From Lutraria lutraria (Eukaryota > Mollusca > Bivalvia > Venerida > Mactridae), in assembly GCA_964023205.1 (NCBI GenBank), contig OZ026850.1, forward strand, positions 8,877,770 to 8,941,769: a stretch of 64,000 nucleotides of DNA, written 5' to 3'. A program made the position numbers and the translations under genes. The notes under the pieces are model-generated. The model was not told the origin of the DNA, made no database searches, and was given only the letters and a program-made list of their open reading frames with translations. This document shows positions 1 to 10,653 of the stretch, piece after piece (within the stretch, counting starts at the first letter, position 1; each line of letters begins with the position of its first letter).

Positions 1-521
1 AATAAGGTTTTCCTAAGATTTGACCTGGTGACCTGGTTATTAACCATATTTGTACTAAACGGTTATATCATTAAAACAAACAATTTGACAAAGTTTGGTG
101 AAGATCCAATTTATAACTGTGAAATCTACAGTGTATATTTATAAACATGTTTTTCATAAGATTTGACCTAGCGACCTAGTTTTTTACCCAAGATGACCCA
201 TGTTCAAACTCATTCAAGATATTATAAATACAAAGATTCTGACAAGGTTTCATGATCATCCAATGAAAACAGTGACTTCTAAAGTGTTCACAAGGTTTTC
301 CCTTATTTGGCCCTGGTGACCTAGTTTTTCTCCCAAAATGGCCCAGTAACGAACTTGACTGAGATTTTGTCAATATTAACATTCTGACCTAGATTTGCAG
401 AAATTGAGCTAAAAATGTGGCCACTAGTGTGTTCACAAGGTAAAGTTTGACGAAGCACGACGTCTGACGGAGGCTGATCCTAAAAGCTCATCCTGTCACT
501 TTGTGACATGTGAGCTAAAAA
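1..521 (+). mobile_element. Family A Helentron-like repeat, 3' part, cut by window edge
   Basis: Three or more diverged copies of the family A core unit (segments such as TAAGATTTGACCTAGCGACC and GTTTCATGATCATCC) run into the family 3' end, with a hairpin ending ACATGTGAGCTAAAA at 506-520. The 5' end is off the window. It is probably non-autonomous, as no open frame is plausible. Confidence 0.8.
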
Positions 522-1390
522 GCCTTTGTCCCTGTATGATTACATAATTAATATTCTCCAAGTATTATGACATGTATGCATGTTTTACAGTTACTTTTAT
601 AGAGCAAGAATAGTATCCAAAATGTCATGTACTCTGATAACCCGATGAGTGGGTGACTAAATTCAGTATTTTTTCAGAGAAGATTTTTACTTTTTACACC
701 CGTAATAAGGTGCAAAGATGAATTGCTGATCTGATTACAATGTGAAACTTCAATGACAACAGCCATTATGTTTATTATACTGAATACTCCTTACTATGGA
801 ACAAGTTCATTTCAGAGAGTAAAGAATCTGAGTATATAAAGTTTATAATTCATACATGACATCTTGTTTTGATACAAAATAATATACAACTCAACAGCAA
901 ATACCCTAATACCATGTCACTCACCGATAAGAACTTTTTGATTTTTGCTTCTAAAATTTCATCTTTTTTCCAGTGATCGTCCGAGACAGGACGGTCGTAC
1001 ATATATTCTCCACCTAATGGTCAAACATACCATAGAATACAATACACAAACATTTGTCAAAATAAAATTATCTGTTTAAATCATGCAAATAATCTATTTC
1101 TTTTCTGCAACAGTTTTGTAAAGATGAGTACTTGGCTTATTTGTATCATTGAAAATATACAATGACAGAAAATATCAATCCTGAGTCTGATGCCAGACTC
1201 ATAAAGAACAAAAATCACAACCATTCTTATAGGGTGTTATATGTTGCTGACCTTCTTTTTCTTCAAATCAAACATTTTGAAAATATAGTGTAAAGAGCCT
1301 TGTTTTGTTAAAGCATCCATTGTCACTCTGTCTCAGAGTCAAAGCTTGAAAAGCCTTATCTTGTTAATGTTGCCTTAGTGTCACAAAGTT
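522..1390. other. RIM intron 4, unannotated AT-rich sequence
   Basis: No exon, RNA gene or repeat end was recognised here. The RIM PDZ exon was looked for on the minus strand and not found. Confidence 0.6.
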
Positions 1391-3060
1391 TGTAGGGTCA
1401 GTGTTGCTTCAGAGTCATATGGCTTGTTGGGTCAGTGTTGCTTCAGAGTCATATGGCTTGTTGGGTCAGTGTTGCTTAAGAGTCATATGGCTTGTTCGGT
1501 CAATGTTGCCTTAGGAGTCATCTGGCTTGTTGGGTCAGTGTTGCTTAAGAGTCATATTGCTTGTTGAGTCAGTGTTGCCCTAGAGTCTCATGACTTGTTT
1601 GGTCAGTGTTACATCAGAGTCTTATGGCTTGTTGGGTCAGTGTTACATCAGAGTCTCATGGCTTGTTGATTCTGTGTTGCCCTAGAGTCTCATGGTTTGT
1701 TGGGTCAGTGCTGCCCTAGAGTCATTGGCTTGTAGGGTCAATGTTGCCCTAGAGTCATATGGCTTGTAGGGTCAGTGTTGCCCTAGAGTCTCATGGCTTG
1801 TTGGGTCAGTGTTGCCCTAGAGTCTCATGGTTTGTTGGGTCAGTGTTACATCAGAGTCTCATGACTTGTTGGGTCAGTGTTGCCCTAGAGTCTCATGATT
1901 TGTTTGGTCAGTGTTGCCCTAGAGTCTCATGACTTGTTTGGTCAGTGTTACATCAGAGTCTTATGGCTTGTTGGGTCAGTGTTACATCAGAGTCTCATGG
2001 CTTGTTGATTCTGTGTTGCCCTAGAGTCTCATGACTTGTTTGGTAAGTGTTACATCAGAGTGTCATGATTTGTTTGGTCAGTGTTGCCCTAGAGTCTCAT
2101 GACTTGTTTGGTAAGTGTTACATCAGAGTCTCATGGCTTGTTGGGTCAGTGTTACATCAGAGTCTTATGGCTTGTTGGGTCAGTGTTGCCCTAGAGTCTC
2201 ATGACTTGTTTGGTAAGTGTTACATCAGAGTCTCATGGCTTGTTGGGTCAGTGTTACATCAGAGTCTTATGGCTTGTTGGGTCAGTGTTACATCAGAGTC
2301 TCATGACTTGTTTGGTCAGTGTTACATCAGAGTCTCATGGCTTGTTGGGTCAGTGTTACATCAGAGTCTCATGGCTTGTTGAGTCAGTGTTGCCCTAGAG
2401 TCATATGGCTTGTTGGGTCAGTGTTGCCCTAGAGTCTCATGGCTTGTTGGGTCAGTGCTGCCATAGTGTCAAAAAGCTTGTTGGGTCAGTGTTGCCTTAG
2501 AGTCTCATGGCTTGTTGGGTCAATGTTGCCCTAGAGTCTCATGGCTTGTTGGGTCAGTGCTGCCATAGTGTAAAAAAGCTTGTTGGGTCAGTGTTGCCCA
2601 AGAGTCTCATGGCTTGTTGGGTCAGTGCTGCCATAGTGTAAAAAAGCTTGTTGGGTCAGTGTTGCCCAAGAGTCTCATGGCTTGTTGGGTCAGTGCTGCC
2701 ATAGTGTCAAAAAGCTTGTTGGGTCAGTGTTGCCCAAGAGTCTCATGGCTTGTTGGGTCAGTGCTGCCATAGTGTCAAAAAGCTTGTTGGGTCAGTGTTG
2801 CCTTAGAGTCTCATGGCTTGTTGGGTCAATGTTGCCCTAGAGTCTCATGGTTGTGTGGTCAGTGTTGCCGTAGTGTCAAATGGCTTGTTGGGTCAGTCAT
2901 AAAGCTTGTTGGGTCAGTGTTGCTTCAGAATGATATGGCTTGTTGGGTCAGTGTTGTCTTAGTGTCACATGGCTTGTTAGGTCAGCGTTGCCCTAGTGTC
3001 ATTTGTTTTGTTGTGTTATTGCTAATTTAGAGTCATTTGGCTTGTTTGGATAAATGTGAC
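1391..3060. repeat. 34-bp minisatellite with higher-order structure
   Basis: About 48 copies of a 34-bp unit, roughly TTGCCCTAGAGTCTCATG followed by GCTTGTTGGGTCAGTG. Variants (TTACATCAGAG, CTGCCATAGTG, GACTTGTTTGG) recur in order. From 2455 to 2790 a 68-bp dimer alternates a CTGCCATAGTGTCAAAAAGC unit with a TTGCCCAAGAGTCTC unit. Open frames across it are artefacts of the repeat. Confidence 0.95.
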
Positions 3061-3166
3061 TTAGTTCAAATTCACCTTATTCAACCAGAAATTTCTCAAG
3101 TTCTTGATTGAAGGCATGTGTGTAAGTAAGGAACCTGAAATGATAGCTGTTTATATCAACAGCTTT

Positions 3167-3914
3167 CAAACACAATACCCATCTTGGCCCTAGATCACTC
3201 ACCTGAGAACAAAGACACTATAATTAAAGACCAGGTAATATAGTTTTCATCTACATAGATCTACATTTCTACATAGATTTTTATCAAAACCAACGCTAAT
3301 TTTCATGAATACTGGATACAGGTCAATGTACATTCTGTGTAAATAAGATTATTATTACTGAAGAAATGAAAAAAGCTATAATACTGTAAACAAGCTAAAA
3401 TGTAGCAATTTTTCTTAGTTGAGGGCCCATAACTCTACAAGTACTAGTTCAATTCCACTCATAATCAAACTCATTAAAGGCCTTCAGGTTATACAAATTC
3501 AGTGTAAATATATTTAGGATTGGTGAAGAATTGAAGATGCTAGACTGTTAACAAGTAGATATATAGCAAATTTTATAAGTCAAGGGCCCATAACTCTTGA
3601 TAGTTCTGGTCTGATTCCGACCCTAAAATCAAACTTGTCCATAACCTTTAGGTCATACACATTTACTGAAAATGTGATTAGGATTGGTGAAGATATGAAG
3701 GCAATAGAGTGTAAACAAGCAAATAGCAAATTTTCCTAGTCCTATTTGGCCCATAATCGAACTTAAGCCGAGTCATTGTGGCTATATACATTGTGACCAA
3801 GTTTGATTAATATTGGTAAAAAGCTGTGGATGCTGGAGTGTAAACAAACTAATTGTGGCCGGACGCAGGACATTCATTGATCCTAAAAGCTCACCTGATT
3901 GATCAGGTAAAAAA
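3167..3914 (+). mobile_element. Family B repeat, diverged, 3' hairpin truncated
   Basis: The 5' end is degraded (ATCTTGGCCCTAGATCACTCACCTGAG) and is followed by about four 160-bp core units (GTAAACAAGC, GGCCCATAACTCTTG). The 3' end reads GCTCACCTGATTGATCAGGT-AAAA, having lost the final GAGCT. It ends about 50 bp from the RIM exon 4 donor. Confidence 0.8.
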
Positions 3915-3964
3915 CATAAACTTCATCAACAACAGAAATAAAATATGGCGCATAGAATTCCTAC

Positions 3965-4689
3965 CTTTTTCGCTTACACTCTCACTTTCTAAATCCAATT
4001 CTTCACAGCTAGAGCACTCTGGTGTAGAACGAATTTCATCATCTGAACTTGACACTGAGTGTTGACGTTGCTTTTTGCCACGTTTATGCTTATGAGGTTT
4101 AGGTGGTGGAGGCCTAACACAATCAGAGGGATCAGAACTTAATGAATCATTCCGCATGATACTTTCCAACTTTCTACGATTGCTTCGTGAAGTCTTTGCT
4201 ACAGCTGAATTAGGGTCTAAATGCTGTTTACTTATATCTGAACCTCGTTCTAATTCTGCAATCTCCTCAGCCGCACTCACTTGAGTGTCACTTGCCTGTT
4301 CTATATGAATTAAATGTCTATGTTGTGGTGGAGACTTATACTGTCGATCTTGCATTGTAGGAGAGCGGCGGTCACGCCGAGATCCCGAACGCGATACATT
4401 TTCTAATGAACTTTTATGTGATTTATTAAGTGACACATGAGATTGGTCGACCCGGTCAGTCATATGACCTTTGGAAATTTTATGATCGTCATTAACTCGT
4501 TCGCGTGATCCACGTCGTTCACGTTTATTTTCTGCATAGTCATGTGGTCTGTCATGTGACCGGTTACTAAAGTTATCAATGGGAGATTGTCTATAATGAT
4601 CAGGGGGTTCTTTTCGCCTTTCTCTCTCATCACCAGCAGATGACTTCTCATCGATTGGATGCCTAGGACTTGGAGTCTCTCGCGTTGAT
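3965..4689 (-). CDS. Rim: RIM exon 4: Ser/Arg-rich linker up to the pre-PDZ block
   Basis: The acceptor is ATGTTTGTAG|ATCAACG. Its first base completes Arg358 (AG|A), so it joins exon 3 in frame. The donor is GAAAAAG|GTAGGA, leaving the first base of a Gly codon. Residues 359-540 are a Ser/Arg/His-rich linker. Residues 537-560 contain RNDSLSSD and VRPPPPKPHK, and 579-599 contain STPECSSCEE then ESESVSEK. This block is strongly conserved just before the PDZ domain in animal RIM proteins and is the firmest identification outside the finger. The proline run PPPPKP (551-556) and the basic RGKKQRQHS (561-569, an RxxS kinase-type site) are notable. No PDZ exon was found between 3964 and 1, so the PDZ, C2A, SH3-binding Pro-rich and C2B parts should lie beyond the left edge. 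A family B repeat ends about 50 bp past the donor. Confidence 0.95.
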
Positions 4690-6358
4690 CTACAAACATG
4701 CAAAGTACTGGATTAATCTAAATTCCTACATGTACAATAGCTTTAATGTATGGATAGAATTAAATAACAAGAGGGCCAAGATGGCCCTATATCGCTCACA
4801 TGACAATCACTGTTCACTCATTAAAACATTGTTTTGAACTGGTGACCTAGTTTTTGACCCCAGACGACCAATGTTCGAATTTGTCTTACATATCATTAAG
4901 ACAAACAGTCTGACTAGGTTTGGTGAAGATACGATCAAAATTTGACATCTACCCAGCAAACACCCGACGTTGTATCAACGTTGGATATGCGTTGTATTTA
5001 AGTCGCGACGTCGGCGACCTAAATCCAACGTTGATTCAACGTAAGAATCACGACGACTATACAACGTCTGAATAAGACGTCTGCATGACGTTGGATTATG
5101 GTCAGATAATGATTTTGTTGAAATCATAACGAAAATTGAATATTGTCATGAAAAAACAAAAAACAACAACATATAAACCTTGTTCTTTGGCATATATTAT
5201 TATGTTAGGGATGAGTTAAAAATAGCAAAACACTCTGACAAGTTTACTCCCCTTAAAATGTTTCATATTACCGATAGGCGTCGCTTCGAGGGTCCAGTTA
5301 TTTCGAATTTTACGATTATTCTTTTCCACACTATTTGAAAATAATTAAATAAAGAAACGTTTGTCGACAATAATTTAAAAATATTCTTCATAAAACCTAC
5401 AAAATAAATGGATTAAAATCGTTTAATTTACATGAAAATGGACAGATCTAATTAATTATTCAAAACTACCAGCAACGGTTATATTGCGGTTATATTGTTC
5501 AACGGCCCCAAGAAAAGATTTCGGGATAAGATACAAAAGATCTGTCAAATTCGGATTTTAAGGTAAGTGAAATTTATGATTTAATTTGATGTGTGATTTA
5601 ATTTTGATGGGTATTAAGAATCTCAGTAAAAAGATGCATATGTGTATATCGGAAATTCAGCAAACTTTTATTTTAAATCGAACAAGTAATCAATCAATTT
5701 CATAACTAATTGCACCCGATATCGTGTTGGTCGCTTTTAAGTTCTATAGGTATTCAAATGTTTTTTATTTAAAAGTGCGATCATCTTTTGTTACACTTTA
5801 AAAATCAAGTAAAACAAAACTGGTGAAATTACATTTGAAAGTATCTGTTGTGTAAAGTCTAAATTCAAGACTACACAAATATTCACAATCACTGTTCTGG
5901 TATCAGTTACATGTGCATGTCTTAATGTCCATTATTTCCAACAAAATTGAACTTGAAAAACAGCATGAACCTTATTTGAAACTATTCCGGAGAAGGTTTT
6001 ATTACTGACAACTGCCAAACTGGCCAGTGCCCGAATTGATTGATGAGTCCTCAGGTCAAATGTTCTTCATGCACGTAGGAAATGTGTTAATGAAAATTTG
6101 AGAGAGATAATATTATGTTATTCATTTCGTGTGGGGAACTTGTATGCTTCAGACTTAATTAAGAAGGATGTTTGGATTTATTATGCCAGACATATATGTA
6201 CGTGTTTTTTGAGTTATGATCACTGGTTGATACTACATTGAATTCTTATAAATATAGTTTAATTTTCAATGTACATGTGTCGAGTTACAGAATTTTTGAA
6301 TAAGTAATACATGTTCATTTGCTCTAACTTATAGTTTATTAATTATAATTGTTTACAG

Positions 6359-6932
6359 ATTGATGTCCAAATTTAACATGACTGGGAACGATGGAATTCT
6401 ACAGGTCAAGCTTGTTCAAGGTAAATTTATCATTTTTTATTTCTGAATAATCCGTAATCAATTCGGTCAAGGTTGTAAAATTATGTATGAGGACTACAAC
6501 ATGATATCATACAAACACTGATTAAGTAAAAAGCTGGGCTTTCTAATAGCAAAATGCATGTCTAAATAATACCGTTTGAGATTGCATTTGCCTATATTGA
6601 ATATTATTAGGTATATATTATATTAATTAGAATAAATTCTGCATGTTCAGTTTTCTGTGAGCTTGTGTAATTTTCTCTTTGATTTTGTTGCTTGGTATAA
6701 TCCAGTCTTTAGAAAAATTTAATATGTATTCATCATAGCAGATTGATAACAGAAACACAGAAGACTGTATATTTTTCAAATAATAAAAAATACTAGCTCG
6801 GATAGATGAAATGACTTCCGAAAATGCCCGCTGACTGAATATGCTTGCTCTTTTACTATTTCAGCAAATACTATGAAGTCTATGTCAAAGGAAACTGAAC
6901 ATGATGCTAGCCAGGCCTGTCCACTGAAGTAG
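6359..6932 (+). other. Possible spliced mini-gene inside the TIR element
   Basis: A candidate transcription unit on the plus strand: a noncoding first exon ending at 5562 (AAG|GTAAGTG), exon 2 at 6359-6420 (acceptor GTTTACAG, ATG at 6363, donor CAAG|GTAAAT), and exon 3 at 6865-6932 (acceptor TATTTCAG, stop TAG at 6930-6932), with AATAAA near 7112. The joined frame encodes 41 residues, starting MSKFNMTGNDG and ending QACPLK. The two coding parts stay in frame across the intron. I recognise no domain. It may be the remains of a longer transposase gene after internal deletion, or chance splice-like signals. Confidence 0.3.
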
Positions 6933-7403
6933 ACTCCAGAATCACAGACAGGAAATCCAGAGGGATTAATTTATTAGTTTCTAACTGTTTTGTACATGTC
7001 ATTTAAACGAATTCTTACTGTTCATGATCACTGAATAATCATCTACTGTGTGTTTATACAAACTTATGTACGGTATTCGTGTCTACGTGTGTATATAATA
7101 ATTTGCAAGAATAAATTAGATATATTAATTCAAAATTGTGAACAAAATTTGTTTTTTTGTTTGACATTTCAAATGATAAATATAGACTAGGTTGTATTGT
7201 GAGATTAAAAGTGAAACTTTCTGATATATGTTATAGATACATGTATATTATACTTATTGAGCAATATTATTTTAATAGTGTTCAGTATCCTCATGAAGAA
7301 CTAATTATACAGGATTACATGGTAACTGGCGTCATTATGTTCTTTGTTTGAACATCCCTGAGTTTTGTTGATATAATCACCTTAATTACTTACAGTCGTG
7401 TAA

Positions 7404-7612
7404 ATATATACACGTTGGATTTTGGTTGTATACAGGTTGGATTGTGGTTGCATACAGGTTGGAGTTTGGTTGTATACACGTTGGATTTTGGTTGTATACA
7501 GGTTGGATTTTGGTTGTATACACGTTGGATTTTGGTTGTATACAGGTTGGATTGTGGTTGTATACACGTTGGATTTTGGTTGAAAACACGTTGGATTTTG
7601 GTTGTATACACG
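7404..7612. repeat. 22-bp minisatellite in the TIR element's right subterminus
   Basis: About nine copies of a 22-bp unit, with CACGTTGGATTTTGGTTG then TATA, alternating CACG and CAGG starts. The unit contains the ACGTTG word that is enriched at both ends of the host element, so the array probably expanded from a subterminal motif. Confidence 0.9.
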
Positions 7613-8791
7613 ACGTTGTATTGACGTCGGGAAATGACGTCTAAAAAACTTTCATTTACAACCTTAATCCAACGGTCATCCAACGTCAGGGTACAACGTC
7701 TGTACAACGTTTTTACAACGTCAAGTGTTTGCTGGGTACAGTGTTAATAAGGTTTTCCTAAGATTTGACCTTGTGACCTGGTTTTTGACCCTAGGTGACC
7801 CATATTTGGACTTGTCCTTAATATCATTAAGACAAACAATCTGACAAGGTTTGGCCAAGATCCAATAATAACTGTGAAATCTACAGTGTTAACATGGTTT
7901 TTCATAAGATTTGACCTAGCGACCTAGTTTTTGACCCAAGATGACCCATGTTCGAACTCGTCCAAGATATTATAAATACAAAGATTCTGACAAGGTTTCA
8001 TGATCATCCAATCAAAACAGTGACTTCTAGAGTGTTCACAAGGTTTTCCAGCAATTTGCCCTAGTGACCTAATTTTACTACAGAAATTACCCATTTTCAA
8101 ACTTGACCTACATATATTAAAACAAACAATTTGACAAAGTTTGGTGAAGATCCAATTTATAACTGTGAAATCTACAGTGTATATTTATAAACATGTTTTT
8201 CATAAGATTTGACCTAGCGACCTAGTTTTTTACCCAAGATGACCCATGTTCAAACTCATTCAAGATATTATAAATACAAAGATTCTGACAAGGTTTCATG
8301 ATCATCCAATCAAAACAGTGACTTCTAGAGTGTTCACAAGGTTTTCCAGCAATTTGCCCTAGTGAACTAATTTTACTACAGAAATTACCCATTTTCAAAC
8401 TTGACCTACATATATTAAAATAAACATTTTGACAAAGTTTCATGAAGATACAGTCAAAACAGTGATTTCTAAAGTGTTCACAAGGTTTTCCCTTATTTGG
8501 CCCTGGTGACCTAGTTTTTGACCCCAAATGGCCCAATATCGAACTCGTCCGAGATTTTGTTGATATTAACGTTCTGACCCAGTTTTGCTAAAATTGAGCC
8601 AAAAATGTGGCCCCTAGTGTGGTCACAACAAAAAGTTTGACGACGCACGAGGCACACCGCACGACGCCGGACGCCGGACGGAGAGTGATCCTAATAGCTC
8701 ACTTTGTCACTTTGTGACATGTGAGCTAAAAATACTGAACTGAATTAAACAACTGTTACACCAGAAAGTACTTATACAATGAAATAAAGAA

Positions 8792-9328
8792 ACAAGAGCG
8801 CCAAGATGGCCCAATTAAGACAGTTAACAAGATTTTTATCTAAGATTTGACCTGGTGAACTAGTTTTTTACCCTAAATGACCCATGTTCAAACTTGTCCA
8901 AGAAATTATAAAGATAAAGATTCTAATAAGGTTTCATGATGATCCAATAAAAACAGTGACTTCTAGAGTGTTCACAAGGTTTTCCAGCAAATTGCCCTAG
9001 TGACCTAGGTTTTTGACCGCAGATGACCTATTATCAAACTTGACCCAAATATAATTGAAATAAACATTCTGCCAAAGTTTCAGGAAGATCCAATCATAAC
9101 AGTGATTTTGAGAGTACACAAGGTTTTCACTTATTTGGCCCTCGTGACCTAGTTTTTTACCCCAAATGGCCCATTATCGAACTTGTCGATTTTGTCGATA
9201 TTCACATTCTGACCCAGTTTTGTAAACTAAAACGTGGCCCTTTAGTGTGTTCACAAGGTAAAAGTTTGACGAACAAAGACTGATCACAAAAGCTCACTCT
9301 GAGCAGAAGTGCGCATATGAGCTAAAAA
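8792..9328 (+). mobile_element. Family A repeat, short copy
   Basis: The 5' end is ACAAGAGCGCCAAGATGGCC, followed by about three core units. The 3' hairpin is diverged: AGCTCACTCTGAGCAGAAGTG then GCATATGAGCTAAAAA. It starts about 60 bp after the preceding family A copy ends. Confidence 0.85.
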
Positions 9329-9349
9329 TCAAAAGACAGCTTAGCTTAA

Positions 9350-9855
9350 AGGGGCATGCCCAGGAACTGCTGTGTCTATTTTTTCGTACACCAAAAATGC
9401 GTTTGTCACTTGTAAAACCAATTACCGAAAAGTCAAAGAAGAATGTGCATTCAAAAATGACCCAATAACGCACGTTGGTATTTGTATGTCGGTTTGAATG
9501 AAAGGCCGTCAGCCTTTTATTGACAACAATATTTCTGATACACCTGAGAGTTTAACTGAGCATGTGCGATGCCTTTCGAGTGAACATAACATGAGTAATA
9601 CTTACCATTTCAGTTTGTTGACATTTTCCCGCGATGTTTTCGGTTTTGACAGATACCGAAAGGGTCGAGTTGTAAAAATGACAAATAATTTCCGAGGCCG
9701 AAATCGGCAGGTTTCGTAAATCTTGAAAAGTGTATTTTGAGTAAACTAGCGGGATATTTTGTAAATATTTTACAGGGCTTTCATTAATTGATTTGGGCAG
9801 TAATGATACCAATTTGATTGCTATTCGAGACGCTTCAGTTCCAGGGCATGCCCCT
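9350..9855. mobile_element. TTAA-flanked MITE (piggyBac-like target)
   Basis: The terminal inverted repeat is AGGGGCATGCCC then (A/T)GGAACTG, 20 bp with one mismatch between ends. TTAA sits outside both ends (9346-9349 and 9856-9859), the piggyBac-type target duplication. At 506 bp it has no transposase. Its right boundary is about 60 bp from the RIM exon 3 donor. Confidence 0.85.
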
Positions 9856-9919
9856 TTAAGGTAAGCCTTATTTTATTACATAAGTATTTCTAACTTTATT
9901 AGTTTTGTTTGTTTCATAC

Positions 9920-10653
9920 CTGGCTCTAGGTGCTGATTCTTTTTTGATAATCTCGCGTTCTGGGTGCAGTCTCTCTATACCTTCTTTTTGTATCCTTCTA
10001 GGGTCCCTATCATCGGCATGTCGACCTTTGTCACGATTTTCCCTCTCTCTTTCTCGATTATCCCTATTGTCCCCTACTCTTGGCCCCAAAGCTTCCCTGG
10101 TACCCCGCCCACCATGTCTGTCTCTTGCCATATCTCCATCACGTTCATGAGCAAAATATCTTTTATCAGTCTCAGAAAGTCTGGTTTCACTATGGTACCT
10201 ATGCCTGGCTGGTGACTTATCCCTTGCTCGCCCCCGTTCAGACGGAACATTATTTCCCCTTTCCCGGAGTCTATCTTGACCCCCAGAACGATCTACAGGA
10301 TCCTTTCCCGACGACCCATTTTCTCCCATCTTACCCCTTTGAGCATCTAAAGAGTACTGTCTCTTTAATTGTGAGCCTTGTCGTATCATTGGCGCCTTGT
10401 TATCCCGTTCACTCTTTTCAGACTTTTCAATATTTTCCTTTTCAGAACTTGTATGTCCACTTTCATTTTTGTCAATATACTTTTGGCGCTTATCGTTTTG
10501 TTGACTGGTTTCAGATTTGCCAGTTTCTCCAGGATCTGCTGCCGTGTCTATAACATCTAGTCCCACTGGTCTCGCCATGCCACCATGATACCATTGTCCA
10601 GTTTTAGCCAAAATTTCTTGTTTCTTTTTACATAAATTACAAGCCCAGGTAGT
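9920..10653 (-). CDS. Rim: RIM exon 3: last zinc-finger Cys pair and charged linker
   Basis: The acceptor is TTTATTTCAG|ACTACC, entered in phase 0. The donor is AGAGCCAG|GTATGA, leaving AG of a split Arg codon. The exon encodes residues 114-357. TTWACNLC supplies cysteines 118 and 121, completing the eight-Cys finger. KKKQEILAKTGQWYHGG (122-138) is the C-terminal helix and the equivalent of the SGAWFF/Y motif that rabphilin-type effectors place against Rab3. Here the motif reads TGQWYH, keeping the aromatic Trp134-Tyr135 pair. From about residue 150 the protein is a low-complexity linker rich in Arg, Asp, Glu and Ser, and it is probably disordered. RxxS-type sites such as RQYS (211-214) could be kinase targets, which is inference. 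Open frames on the opposite strand here are shadows. A TTAA-flanked MITE ends about 60 bp beyond the donor. Confidence 0.95.

Larger units (their letters stand above)
4952..7736. mobile_element. TA-flanked TIR DNA transposon, 2.8 kb
   Basis: It starts CCCAGCAAACAC and ends GTGTTTGCTGGG, a perfect 12-bp terminal inverted repeat. TA flanks both sides (4950-4951 and 7737-7738). Uninterrupted family A copies read GACATCTACAGTGTTAATAA across the site, so TA is the duplicated target. Both subterminal zones (about 4965-5100 and 7600-7725) are dense in CAACGT/ACGTTG words. TA target use fits Tc1/mariner or the ISL2EU branch of PIF/Harbinger. No transposase was recognised, so it is non-autonomous or a deletion derivative. 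Confidence 0.85.
4767..8731 (+). mobile_element. Family A repeat, full length, split by a TIR element
   Basis: It starts ACAAGAGGGCCAAGATGGCC at 4767 and ends ACATGTGAGCTAAAA near 8731. The 5' part (4767-4951) and the core plus 3' part (7737-8731) together make about 1.18 kb, the usual size of an intact family A copy. The interruption is the TA-flanked element at 4952-7736. Core units of about 145 bp are visible from 7745 on. Confidence 0.9.

Noticed and set aside
1..3900. Search for the RIM PDZ exon
   Set aside because: No minus-strand segment with the expected pre-PDZ or PDZ motifs was seen. The region is filled by repeats, so the exon is presumed beyond the left edge.
9905..10560. Plus-strand frames opposite RIM exon 3
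   Set aside because: Antisense shadows of a well-supported coding exon with low-complexity charged sequence.
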